A stretch of 64,000 nucleotides of DNA from DATFVA01 sp963815785 (lineage in GTDB: Bacteria > Bacteroidota > Ignavibacteria > Ignavibacteriales > Ignavibacteriaceae), in contig CAWFHZ010000005.1 in assembly GCA_963815785.1 (NCBI GenBank), positions 124,001 through 188,000 on the forward strand, in the 5' to 3' direction. The translations under genes and the position numbers were made by a program. The notes beneath the pieces are model-generated. The model saw only the letters and a program-made list of their open reading frames with translations, was not told the DNA's origin and made no database searches. The first letter of the stretch is position 1. Every line of letters begins with the position of its first letter. Shown here one piece after another: positions 47,391-56,223 of the stretch.

Positions 47391-50300
47391 ATGATTATTC
47401 AAAAAGTAACAATATTATTTATCGCTCTTTTTATTTCATTCCTGAAACCAGCAGAAGTTGATTTATCCTCCGCCGGAACTTCCAGTACATCATATTCCAA
47501 TTCTCCGGATTCTTTAAAATCAGAAATCCGCAAAAATGGATGGACCCCACAGGTACTCTCTTCGTTTCAATATTATTTAATCAATTCCAATCTCTCACCT
47601 GAGAAAGATTTAGAAAATATTAAAGATATAAACAATAATTATAGAAAAACTTTCCTCATTTCCCTTCTTCTTAAAAAGCAGAATAATTTTACAGCGATGT
47701 ACGATTCTCTCTATTCATGCCTGAACACAATTCCACATTATCTTCCGTACTTTAACGAATTGGTATTCGCTGCAAATTCAACTGGTCAACTTTCAGCACT
47801 CGAAGCTAAAATAGAAACGATTAATAACTTTCCCGATCGTGAAAAAAATTATCTGTTTGGACTGATATATTATAACAAGGCGGATTACGAAAATGCGAGG
47901 ATTCAGTTTGAAAAAAGTCTGAGACAGGATTCCACAAATAAATTTATATTATATCAGTTATCTTACACATACCGCGGATTGGGAAATTACAAAAAAGCTT
48001 TGAGCCTGGCACATCAATCAAAAATTTATGCAAATGGAGATATTAATTTTCTGGTAAAGGTTTCACTTGCCGAGGGTGCACTTTACTTCCTTTCCGGAGA
48101 ATATGATTCAGCAGATAAAATTTACAAAGACACCTATCAATTAAGCCTAAAAAATAATCTTAGGGAAGGAGAAGGATTATCTCTTGTCGCCCTTGGTATA
48201 ATGGATGATATTCAGGGTTTTATAGAAAAAGCCAGGGTTAAGTATAATGAAGCGTTGGAGATTTCCATAACGATTCTGAATATTGAACTTCAGGCTTATG
48301 CACTTTCAGAACTGGGGGTATCTTTTAGTTATACCAATGAATTGATTGAAGCAAAAGCGAACTATTTAAGAAGCTATGACCTATATAAAAAAACCGGGAA
48401 TAAACTTCGTCTTTCCCTGCTCTCAGGTAATATCGGAAAAATTTATATGTCAATATTCAATTACGAAAGTGCAATAAAATACTATCAGGAAGGTATAGAC
48501 TTTGCAGGTGACAACAAGCGGGCAATAATTTTAAATTCAACAGGATTAGGTGACGCTTTCTCAAATCTTGCTAACTATTCTGAAGCTCTTAAATACTATT
48601 CTCGTGCCCGGGAACTCTCCAGTGAAATGAATGAAATAGAATTGAATATTAATGTTAACACTGGACTTGGAGCTTTAAACTTCAATCTTGATAAACCTAA
48701 TAATGCTTTGAATTATTACAGACAGGCTGAGATTGAATGCAGTAAAATTAATAATCCATTTTTAACTGCTGATATTTATGAAAAATTAGGAGTAATTTAT
48801 TCATCATTGGATAACTTAAACACTTCCGAAAAATATTTCACTAAGGCAAAGGAAATTGCTGGTAAAAACAATGCAGCTTATACAGAAATCTTAGCCGGAA
48901 TCGATCTTGCAGAAATCCTGGTTAAGAAAAAGAATTATGTTAAAGCATTTATTGTTCTTAATGAGGCATCAAAAAAATCCTTATCTCACGGATTTGCCTA
49001 TCTTCAAGCCAGAGCTGAAATTCTTAAGGGGAATATATTTGAAAAGAAGAATGATTTCGATATGGCAAAATCTGCATATAATAATGCTTTGATAATTACT
49101 AAAAATCTTAACGAAAAAAATCTCTTGGTAGAAACCTATTACGATTTAGCGAAATTATTTGATTCGAAAAATTTAAATGAGGCAGCAGAATCTTATTATT
49201 TATCTGCAATCAAAATCATTGAAGATGTTTCACGACCTTTATTCAGTCAGAATGACGTACAAATTTCTTATTTCTCAGAGAACAAAAATATTTACGATTC
49301 TTTTGCCGAACACTATTTAAAACAGAAAAAATATGAACAGGCTTTTGAGCTTATAAATAAATCACATTCGCGAAATATGATCCAGAATCTTAACAACCTT
49401 AAACTGCAATCGATGATTGAAGACAGTACTGTTTTAAGTGCTTTATATGACTATGACTGGATCATTCACTCAGGTATTTATGATAGCGCTAAAACAAAAA
49501 TAGCAATGAATAAAATGTCCCGGCTTAAGGGTTCTTTAATTGATAAAAATCCCCGGTTGGCTCCTTATTTAAATATTGATAAGTGGCCTTCATTAAATGA
49601 AATCCAAAACTCACTAACAGATGACGAAAATTTAATATCTTATTATTCGACAACTGATAAAACATATGCATTTTTAATTACACGAACTTCCTTTGTACCA
49701 TTCGATTTTAACCTTTCTAAAAATCAATTGAATGATCTTATGATCAATATTTCACCTTACTTCGAAAGAAGTAATGTTAATACTGATGCTTTCTATAATC
49801 AGGACCTGTTTTCATTTAATGCAGAAGCATCATATAAATTTTATAAAATGATAGTGGAACCAATTGTAAAAAATATTCCGGAAGATAAAAGAATAATAAT
49901 CTCTCCTTCAATTGAACTGGTTTCATTTCCATTTGAATTCCTGGTAACTGATTACAATAATTCTGAAAGTCCTTATGATTACAGGAATAAAACATATCTC
50001 ATTTCCAAATACGATATTTCTTATTCACCTTCTGCCACGGCATTTCTTAAACAGCAAAGTAACGATTTGAAAAATGATGGTAAAGTATTATTAGTTGGTG
50101 ATCCGGCAATAAACACAGGCACGCAAGAATTCGCAGAACGAAGAGGAATGCTTGATGATACTCCCGGCATTCCAAGGAATCTTGCTTTCCTTCCTTTAAA
50201 ATATTCAGGAGAAGAAGTTAACAGTATTGGAGAAATTATTAATGCAAATACAATACTTCTCAATAATAATGCAACAGAAACCAATTTTAAACAAAATGCT

Positions 50301-50861
50301 GAATTAAGTAAAATTATTCATCTTTCAACACACTCATTTTTATATAACAAACAGCCATTAATATTCTTCTCAAATTCCTATGACAGGGAGAATGACGGCT
50401 TTCTTGAGGCAAGCGAGATTGTTCAGTTAAAATTAAATAGTGACCTTGTGGTGCTAAGTTCGTGTAATTCAGGTTTGGGAAACATTGATGAATCAGAAGG
50501 GATTCTTGGATTTACAAAAGCATTTTTTGAAGCTGGAACAAAAAGTATTGTAGTTTCTTTATGGGATGTTAATGATAAATATACAGCAAAACTAATGACT
50601 CTATTTTATGATAAACTTAGCAGAGGTTATGATAAGTCAAAGGCATTAAGACTTGCTAAAATGGAATTTATACGGAAATATTCTCCCAATCCCTATTATT
50701 GGAGTGCTTTTGTATTATCAGGAAATATAAACCCTGTAGAACTTAAACAGAATAGGGATATGTCACTTTCAATAATAATTTTAATTTTAATTATTTCCGC
50801 GGCGTTGTTAGTAGTACTTATAATAAAAAGGAATAAACTTAGTTCTTCTAATAACCTCTAG
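47391..50861 (+). CDS. Membrane-anchored TPR-CHAT caspase-like protease (locus 2)
   Basis: An 1156-aa protein. It starts with a signal peptide (KVTILFIALFISFLKP). Residues about 130-620 hold many TPRs (IYYNKADYENARIQFEKSLR, YRGLGNYKKALSLAHQSKIY, LGDAFSNLANYSEALKYYSR, EKLGVIYSSLDNLNTSEKYF). The CHAT domain (about 770-1110) has H981 (IIHLSTHS) and C1025 (VVLSSCNSGLG), then GFTKAFFEAGTKSIVVSLW. The residue after the catalytic histidine is S rather than the usual G. A C-terminal transmembrane helix (LSIIILILIISAALLVVLII) and a basic tail place the TPR-CHAT part in the periplasm. It is the third gene of the operon. Its 3' end overlaps the convergent gmd by 14 bases. Confidence 0.92.
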   Translation: MIIQKVTILFIALFISFLKPAEVDLSSAGTSSTSYSNSPDSLKSEIRKNGWTPQVLSSFQYYLINSNLSPEKDLENIKDINNNYRKTFLISLLLKKQNNFTAMYDSLYSCLNTIPHYLPYFNELVFAANSTGQLSALEAKIETINNFPDREKNYLFGLIYYNKADYENARIQFEKSLRQDSTNKFILYQLSYTYRGLGNYKKALSLAHQSKIYANGDINFLVKVSLAEGALYFLSGEYDSADKIYKDTYQLSLKNNLREGEGLSLVALGIMDDIQGFIEKARVKYNEALEISITILNIELQAYALSELGVSFSYTNELIEAKANYLRSYDLYKKTGNKLRLSLLSGNIGKIYMSIFNYESAIKYYQEGIDFAGDNKRAIILNSTGLGDAFSNLANYSEALKYYSRARELSSEMNEIELNINVNTGLGALNFNLDKPNNALNYYRQAEIECSKINNPFLTADIYEKLGVIYSSLDNLNTSEKYFTKAKEIAGKNNAAYTEILAGIDLAEILVKKKNYVKAFIVLNEASKKSLSHGFAYLQARAEILKGNIFEKKNDFDMAKSAYNNALIITKNLNEKNLLVETYYDLAKLFDSKNLNEAAESYYLSAIKIIEDVSRPLFSQNDVQISYFSENKNIYDSFAEHYLKQKKYEQAFELINKSHSRNMIQNLNNLKLQSMIEDSTVLSALYDYDWIIHSGIYDSAKTKIAMNKMSRLKGSLIDKNPRLAPYLNIDKWPSLNEIQNSLTDDENLISYYSTTDKTYAFLITRTSFVPFDFNLSKNQLNDLMINISPYFERSNVNTDAFYNQDLFSFNAEASYKFYKMIVEPIVKNIPEDKRIIISPSIELVSFPFEFLVTDYNNSESPYDYRNKTYLISKYDISYSPSATAFLKQQSNDLKNDGKVLLVGDPAINTGTQEFAERRGMLDDTPGIPRNLAFLPLKYSGEEVNSIGEIINANTILLNNNATETNFKQNAELSKIIHLSTHSFLYNKQPLIFFSNSYDRENDGFLEASEIVQLKLNSDLVVLSSCNSGLGNIDESEGILGFTKAFFEAGTKSIVVSLWDVNDKYTAKLMTLFYDKLSRGYDKSKALRLAKMEFIRKYSPNPYYWSAFVLSGNINPVELKQNRDMSLSIIILILIISAALLVVLIIKRNKLSSSNNL

Positions 50862-51975
50862 TCATAACTTTTTCTAGGTCTGCTTTTATCATTAGTTTAA
50901 CAAGATTATTAAACTTGGTTTCTGCTTTCCAGCCCAAGATTTTTTTTGCTTTGCTAGGATTCCCTATTAATAGATCTACTTCGGTTGGGCGATAATAGTC
51001 CGGATCAATAGACACAATAGGTGTTCCTTTTTTTAGTTTATCAGAAAAAGAAAATTTATAATCTGATTTCAAAGCTGAATTCCCTATCAATTTTTTTCCT
51101 CTACTCCAATCAATTTCTTTGACGATACCCTTTTCATCAGCTCCGTTACCTTCCCACTTCAAATCAATACCAACTTCCTTAAAAGCGAGTTCCGTAAATT
51201 CTTTTACCGTGTGAGTCTCTCCGGTAGCAAGCACAAAATCATCAGCATTTTTGTGATTTAAAATTCTCCACATTCCTTCACAATATTCAGGTGCAAAACC
51301 CCAATCGCGTTTTGCATCAAGGTTACCCAAGGAAAGTCTACTTTGTAAACCTGCTGCAATTCTTGAAGCTGCCCTGGTAATTTTTCTTGTAACAAAGGTC
51401 TCACCTCTTCGGGGAGATTCATGGTTAAATAATATTCCGTTCGATGCGAAAATATTATAAGCTTCACGATAATTTACAATTATCCAGTAACCATATAACT
51501 TTGCAACTCCATAAGGGGAACGAGGGTAAAAAGGAGTTTCTTCTGTCTGAGGAACTTCCTTAACTTTTCCAAAAAGTTCACTTGTTGAAGCCTGGTAGAA
51601 TTTAACTTTTCTTAATCCAACCTCTCGTATCGCATCCAGAAATCTGAGAGTTCCAAGTCCATCAACCTGCGCAGTATAATCCGGAATTTCAAATGAAACT
51701 TTTACATGACTCTGAGCAGCAAGGTTATATATTTCATCCGGCTCAACTTTCTCAAGAAGCCTGTTTAATGCACTTGTATCAACCAAATCACCGTAATGAA
51801 GAAAGAGTTTTTTATCAAGAATATCTTTATTACTATATAGATGATCTATCCTACCTGTATTAAATGAACTACTTTTTCTTATAATTCCATGAACTTCATA
51901 ACCTTTCTCAAGTAATATTTCAGTAAGGTAGCTTCCATCCTGTCCGGTAATTCCTGTTATTAATGCTTTCTTCAT
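50848..51975 (-). CDS. gmd: GDP-mannose 4,6-dehydratase
   Basis: Converts GDP-mannose to GDP-4-keto-6-deoxymannose, the first step to GDP-L-fucose. 375 aa, extended SDR. Visible: the N-terminal ALITGITGQDGSYLTEILL (G-x2-G-x2-G), YNLAAQSHVKVSFEIP, STSELFGKVKEVPQTEETPF, the Y-x3-K pair in SPYGVAKLYGYWIIVNYREA, LFNHESPRRGETFVTRKIT and PDYYRPTEVD near the end. Its ATG overlaps the stop of fcl by four bases, so the two are translationally coupled in the order fcl-gmd. It is the last gene of the eight-gene sugar operon and its 3' end overlaps the CHAT gene. Confidence 0.96.
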   Translation of the reverse strand: MKKALITGITGQDGSYLTEILLEKGYEVHGIIRKSSSFNTGRIDHLYSNKDILDKKLFLHYGDLVDTSALNRLLEKVEPDEIYNLAAQSHVKVSFEIPDYTAQVDGLGTLRFLDAIREVGLRKVKFYQASTSELFGKVKEVPQTEETPFYPRSPYGVAKLYGYWIIVNYREAYNIFASNGILFNHESPRRGETFVTRKITRAASRIAAGLQSRLSLGNLDAKRDWGFAPEYCEGMWRILNHKNADDFVLATGETHTVKEFTELAFKEVGIDLKWEGNGADEKGIVKEIDWSRGKKLIGNSALKSDYKFSFSDKLKKGTPIVSIDPDYYRPTEVDLLIGNPSKAKKILGWKAETKFNNLVKLMIKADLEKVMTRGY

Positions 51976-52943
51976 TTGATATTCTGTAATTCTAAATTAT
52001 TCTTAAACCAAAAATATGCTTTTTCTATACCATCACGTAATGGTGTTTTATATTTCCATCCAATATTATTAATTCTTGTAACATCCATTAACTTACGCGG
52101 AGTACCATCAGGTTTAGTTTGATCATAAATTATTTTTCCTTTATAGCCTACAACTTCGGAAATAATTTCTGCCAGTTGATTAATGGTGAGGTCTTCTCCT
52201 GTTCCAATATTTATATGTGTAATCCCTTGTGCATACAATTCTTTTGCATCAATATTTTCCATCAGGAAAACAATAGCCTCGGCAAGGTCATCTACATAAA
52301 GAAATTCTCTCCTGGGCTTTCCACTTCCCCACAACGTTACCGATGGTAAATTATTTTGCTTTGCCTCATGAAATTTTCTGATTACAGCAGGCAAAACATG
52401 TGAGGTTTCCAAATTAAAATTATCATTTGGACCATATAAATTAGTGGGCATAACAGAATAGAAATTTGAACCGTACTGCCGGTAATAGTTTTCACAAAGT
52501 TTAATTCCGGCTATTTTTGCTATCGCATATGGTTCATTTGTAAACTCGAGATAATCTGAAAGCAAATATTCCTCTTTCATTGGCTGCGGTGAAAGCTTTG
52601 GATAGATACACGAACTTCCTAAAAAAATTAATTTCTCTACTTTATTTAAATAAGCTGCATTAATAACATTTGATTCAATCATCAGATTATCATAAATAAA
52701 TTCCGCACGATATGTATTATTGGCAAGAATTCCGCCGACTCTGGCAGCAGAAACAATTACAATTTCAGGTTGTTGTGCAGCAAAGAATTTTTCTACTTCG
52801 ATTTGACGAATAAGATTAAGTTCAGAAAGATTTCGTGTAATAATGTTTTTATAGCCCCTGGCTTCAAGTTCTCTTTTTATTGCTGATCCAACCATACCGG
52901 AATGTCCGGCAATATATATTTTCTTATTCTTATAACTGTTCAA
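51972..52943 (-). CDS. fcl: GDP-L-fucose synthase
   Basis: Epimerises and reduces GDP-4-keto-6-deoxymannose to GDP-L-fucose. 323 aa, extended SDR. N-terminal KIYIAGHSGMVGSAIKRELE, then AARVGGILANNTYRAEFIYD, LGSSCIYPKLSPQPMKEEYL (the catalytic S and C region), and the Y-x3-K pair in NEPYAIAKIAGIKLCENYYR. PTNLYGPNDNFNLETSHVLP and GSGKPRREFLYVDDLAEAIV complete the family signature. It lies directly before gmd with a 4-base overlap, so the window encodes the complete GDP-fucose branch from GDP-mannose. Confidence 0.96.
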   Translation of the reverse strand: MNSYKNKKIYIAGHSGMVGSAIKRELEARGYKNIITRNLSELNLIRQIEVEKFFAAQQPEIVIVSAARVGGILANNTYRAEFIYDNLMIESNVINAAYLNKVEKLIFLGSSCIYPKLSPQPMKEEYLLSDYLEFTNEPYAIAKIAGIKLCENYYRQYGSNFYSVMPTNLYGPNDNFNLETSHVLPAVIRKFHEAKQNNLPSVTLWGSGKPRREFLYVDDLAEAIVFLMENIDAKELYAQGITHINIGTGEDLTINQLAEIISEVVGYKGKIIYDQTKPDGTPRKLMDVTRINNIGWKYKTPLRDGIEKAYFWFKNNLELQNIK

Positions 52944-52963
52944 AATAGTACTTCAGATTCAAA

Positions 52964-54130
52964 TTATTTTTTAATGTACGCAGCAATTTCATCAACCACA
53001 AATTTTTGCTGCTCAGGGGTTAACTCCGGATATATGGGGAGTGCGATAGAATGATCAGCTGCATTTTCAGCAAGTGGAAAATCTCCTTTTTTATAACCAA
53101 GTGATGCGAAACATTCCTGAAAGTGGAATGGAACAGGATAATAGATTTCATTTCCAATTCCTTTTTCAGTTAAATGTTTTCTTAAACCATCTCTATCTTC
53201 AACCAAGATTATATATTGGTTATAAATATGATAATTCTTTACACCGCTATTTTTATAAACTGCTTTAGGCAGCAATACTCTATTCTTATCATTAAATTCC
53301 ATTTTGCCGGCTGCTTCAGCAAGTTCAGCTTCAGCAAACAATTTATTATATGATTCTGCGTTATTTCTTCTTTGCGCTGACCAACTATCCAAGTGGGGTA
53401 GTTTTACATTTAACACCGCCGCCTGAATTGCATCAAGCCTGAAATTTCCGCCAATAATTTTATGATAATATTTTGGTTTTCCACCATGAACACGAAGTAT
53501 TCTTAATTTTTCTCCCAGGTTAGCATTATTTGTGACAACAAGACCACCATCTCCAAAGCAGCCAAGATTTTTACTAGGAAAAAATGAATAGCATCCGATG
53601 TCTCCGATCGTTCCAACATGTTTTCCATCTTTATACTGAACTCCAATTGCCTGGGCTCCATCTTCAATTACCTTAAGGTTATGCTTACGGGCAATTTCCA
53701 TAATCTTGTTCATTTCACAACTTTGTCCGTATAGATGAACGGGAATAATAGCTTTTGTCTTATCAGTTATTCTTTTTTCTATGTCATTCGGATCAATATT
53801 AAAAGTAACAGGATCAAGTTCAGCAAAAACAGGAACTGCATTCATTCTTGATACTACTCCCGCTGTTGCAAAGAAGGAATAAGTAGGAACTATAACTTCA
53901 TCCCCGGGTTGAATATCAAGTGCCATTAGTGCAATTAATAGAGCATCGGTTCCAGATGAAACTCCTATTGCATATTTACAATTAAGATATTCACAAAAAG
54001 CTTTTTCCATTTTTTCAACTTCGGGTCCAAGAATAAAATATTGTGACTCCGCAACCCGAATAAGTGCTTCGTCCAATTCATTTTTAATTGATTGGTATTG
54101 TTTTTTGAGATCTAACAGCGGCACATTCAT
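52964..54130 (-). CDS. DegT/DnrJ/EryC1/StrS sugar aminotransferase (WbpE-like)
   Basis: A 388-aa PLP-dependent aminotransferase for nucleotide-linked keto sugars. Marks: MNVPLLDLKKQYQSIKNELD at the start, YAIGVSSGTDALLIALMAL, PVHLYGQSCEMNKIM, VIEDGAQAIGVQYKDGKHVG, the PLP lysine in YSFFPSKNLGCFGDGGLVVT, and GGNFRLDAIQAAVLNVKLP. With the upstream dehydrogenase, oxidoreductase and acyltransferase it fits WbpE, which aminates UDP-3-keto-GlcNAcA. The presence of rfbA and rfbC between them leaves a dTDP-3-amino sugar as an alternative, although no ketoisomerase (FdtA-type) is seen. Confidence 0.9.
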   Translation of the reverse strand: MNVPLLDLKKQYQSIKNELDEALIRVAESQYFILGPEVEKMEKAFCEYLNCKYAIGVSSGTDALLIALMALDIQPGDEVIVPTYSFFATAGVVSRMNAVPVFAELDPVTFNIDPNDIEKRITDKTKAIIPVHLYGQSCEMNKIMEIARKHNLKVIEDGAQAIGVQYKDGKHVGTIGDIGCYSFFPSKNLGCFGDGGLVVTNNANLGEKLRILRVHGGKPKYYHKIIGGNFRLDAIQAAVLNVKLPHLDSWSAQRRNNAESYNKLFAEAELAEAAGKMEFNDKNRVLLPKAVYKNSGVKNYHIYNQYIILVEDRDGLRKHLTEKGIGNEIYYPVPFHFQECFASLGYKKGDFPLAENAADHSIALPIYPELTPEQQKFVVDEIAAYIKK

Positions 54131-54147
54131 TTAATGTAACTCCATTT

Positions 54148-54711
54148 CTATTTTTTCATTTCGGTATAAATAAAATCCTTATCTATTTCTTTGAGAAATT
54201 TTCCATTTAAATCTTTTTCGGAAATGATAGGATTATTAACCCGCCAGTCAATGTTTAACTGCGGATCGTTAAAAATAATTGTTCGTTCATTTTCTTTATC
54301 GTAAAAATCAGTGCATTTGTAAAGAAATATTGCAGTATCAGAAAGCACCGAAAATCCATGAGCAAATCCCGGAGGTATCCATAACTGCGAGTGATTTTCT
54401 CCAGATAACTCAAATGCTACGTGCATCCCGAAAGTCGGAGAACCAAATCTTATATCAACAGCTATATCTAAAACTTTTCCTGCAATTACCTGGCAAAGTT
54501 TTCCCTGTGCTTTGTCTCCAACCTGATAATGCAAGCCTCTTAAAGTACCCTTTACAGATTTAGAAATATTATCCTGCACAAAATCTGTTTCAAGATTCCG
54601 TTCTGAAAACCGGAGTTTGTTAAAGGATTCTAAAAAAAATCCTCTTGAATCCTGATAAACATCCGGTTTAATTATTAAAACATCCGATATGGTAGTCTCT
54701 ATAATTTCCAT
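54148..54711 (-). CDS. rfbC: dTDP-4-dehydrorhamnose 3,5-epimerase
   Basis: Third step of dTDP-L-rhamnose synthesis. 187 aa cupin-fold enzyme. Marks: ISDVLIIKPDVYQDSRGFFL, FVQDNISKSVKGTLRGLHYQ with the catalytic histidine of RGLHYQ, GKVLDIAVDIRFGSPTFG, and IPPGFAHGFSVLSDTAIFLY. It follows rfbA with a 6-base gap, an rfbA-rfbC order. rfbB and rfbD are not in the window, so the rhamnose pathway must be completed elsewhere, or the pair serves another dTDP sugar. Confidence 0.95.
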   Translation of the reverse strand: MEIIETTISDVLIIKPDVYQDSRGFFLESFNKLRFSERNLETDFVQDNISKSVKGTLRGLHYQVGDKAQGKLCQVIAGKVLDIAVDIRFGSPTFGMHVAFELSGENHSQLWIPPGFAHGFSVLSDTAIFLYKCTDFYDKENERTIIFNDPQLNIDWRVNNPIISEKDLNGKFLKEIDKDFIYTEMKK

Positions 54712-54717
54712 TTATAA

Positions 54718-55587
54718 TTAACTATGATCTTTCAGATATTTTTCCAGATAGTCCCGGTACAATGAATTTGGCATACTGGAAATTTGTTCTTTAAATTCTT
54801 TTCTATTTATATAATTCATTTTATAGGCTATCTCTTCAATACAAGCAACCTTTAATCCCTGTCTTTCTTCAATTACACCAAAAAAATTTGAAGCCTGAAG
54901 CAAAGCGGTTGGATTTCCGGTATCGAGCCACGCTATTCCCCTGCCAATTATTTCAACACCCAAATTTCCTTTTTTTAGATAGACATTATTAACATCTGTA
55001 ATTTCAAGTTCACCTCTGGCTGATGGTTTTAACCCTTTTGAAATTTTAATTACATCATTGTCATAAATATAGAGACCAGGAACTGCGAAATCAGATTTTG
55101 GTTTTTTGGGCTTCTCCTCAATAGAAATTACTTTACCGTTTTTATCAAAATCCACAATACCATATCGTTGTGGATCATTTACACGATATCCAAAGATTGT
55201 TGCTCCATTTTTGTGTCTTTTCAAAGCCTGGTACCAAAAATCCAGGTAACCGTAAAAAATATTATCTCCCAGAATTAAGCTTACACTATCTTTACCTATA
55301 AATTTATCGCCAATAATAAAAGCTTCTGCAATACCTCTGGGTTCATTCTGAACAGCATAACTTATATTTAATCCTACCTGAGATCCATCTCCAAAAAGTT
55401 GCTTGTATAGTGGAATTGTTTCTTTGTTGGAAATAATAAGTATTTCACGAATTCCACCAAGCATTAAAATGGAAAGCGGATAGTAAATCAGAGGTTTGTC
55501 ATAAATCAGAGTAAGCTGTTTACTATAAACTTTTGTGATAGGATAAAGACGTGAACCTGAACCGCCAGCGAGTATAATACCTTTCAT
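54718..55587 (-). CDS. rfbA: Glucose-1-phosphate thymidylyltransferase
   Basis: Makes dTDP-glucose from dTTP and glucose-1-phosphate. 289 aa. Marks: the N-terminal nucleotide-binding loop MKGIILAGGSGSRLYPITKV, YDKPLIYYPLSILMLGGIRE, LILGDNIFYGYLDFWYQALK, ATIFGYRVNDPQRYGIVDF, SIEEKPKKPKSDFAVPGLYI and AWLDTGNPTALLQASNF. The length and motif order are those of RmlA. It lies 29 bases after the WbpD-like gene and 6 bases before rfbC. Confidence 0.96.
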   Translation of the reverse strand: MKGIILAGGSGSRLYPITKVYSKQLTLIYDKPLIYYPLSILMLGGIREILIISNKETIPLYKQLFGDGSQVGLNISYAVQNEPRGIAEAFIIGDKFIGKDSVSLILGDNIFYGYLDFWYQALKRHKNGATIFGYRVNDPQRYGIVDFDKNGKVISIEEKPKKPKSDFAVPGLYIYDNDVIKISKGLKPSARGELEITDVNNVYLKKGNLGVEIIGRGIAWLDTGNPTALLQASNFFGVIEERQGLKVACIEEIAYKMNYINRKEFKEQISSMPNSLYRDYLEKYLKDHS

Positions 55588-55616
55588 TTGCTAATTTCTT
55601 TTTTGATCGAAAAAAT

Positions 55617-56201
55617 TTAGACTTCTTTAACTAAACCGTTTTCTAATTTATATTTTTTACCCGACTTCTCACAGAAGGCAAAGCCATTATTATCAAAAAT
55701 TAGTTTCTTTCCTGCTTCACTATACCAGCCTTTAATTTTTGCCGGGTTGCCTACAACAAGTGCAAAATCAGGGACATCTTTGGTTACAACTGCACCAGCA
55801 CCAACAAAAGCAAATCTTCCTATTGTTATACCACAAACAATTGTTGAGTTTGCTCCAAGAGAAGCGCCTTCTTTGACGAGAGTATTTATGTAAAACTCGG
55901 CTCCAACCTGTGGATATTTTGAGCGCGGGTTAAGAATATTTGTAAAAACCATTGAAGGACCACAGAACACATAATCTTCAAGTTCAACACCCTCGTAAAC
56001 AGAAACGTTATTCTGTATTTTTACAAAATTACCAATTATCACATTGTTTGCTATGTTTACATTCTGACCAAGTATACAGTTTTTACCAATTTTTGAACCA
56101 GACTGAACATGTGTGAAATGCCATATCTTACTATTTTCTCCAATTTCAACATTATCATCAACTACTGCGTATTGATTTACGAAATATTTTTTGTTTTCCA
56201 T
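55617..56201 (-). CDS. Left-handed beta-helix N-acetyltransferase (WbpD-like)
   Basis: A 194-aa hexapeptide-repeat acetyltransferase. The tandem repeats give the beta-helix (YAVVDDNVEIGENSKIWHFT, IGKNCILGQNVNIANNVIIG, NFVKIQNNVSVYEGVELEDY), with VFCGPSMVFTNILNPRSKYP and TLVKEGASLGANSTIVCGIT, GRFAFVGAGAVVTKDVPDFA following. This agrees closely with WbpD, which N-acetylates UDP-GlcNAc3NA, a step to UDP-ManNAc(3NAc)A. A tail of about 30 residues (FDNNGFAFCEKSGKKYKLEN) extends beyond the usual end. It sits between the Gfo/Idh oxidoreductase and rfbA in the operon. Confidence 0.92.
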   Translation of the reverse strand: MENKKYFVNQYAVVDDNVEIGENSKIWHFTHVQSGSKIGKNCILGQNVNIANNVIIGNFVKIQNNVSVYEGVELEDYVFCGPSMVFTNILNPRSKYPQVGAEFYINTLVKEGASLGANSTIVCGITIGRFAFVGAGAVVTKDVPDFALVVGNPAKIKGWYSEAGKKLIFDNNGFAFCEKSGKKYKLENGLVKEV

Positions 56202-56223
56202 AACTATTCCAGTACTTTCCAGT

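Noticed and set aside
20992..50861. Type III-E CRISPR (Craspase) context for the TPR-CHAT genes
   Set aside because: No direct repeats with spacers and no Cas7-11 or other cas gene are present. The CHAT proteins have signal peptides, unlike the cytosolic Craspase subunit.
54148..55587. Complete dTDP-rhamnose pathway
   Set aside because: Only rfbA and rfbC are present; rfbB and rfbD are not in the window.
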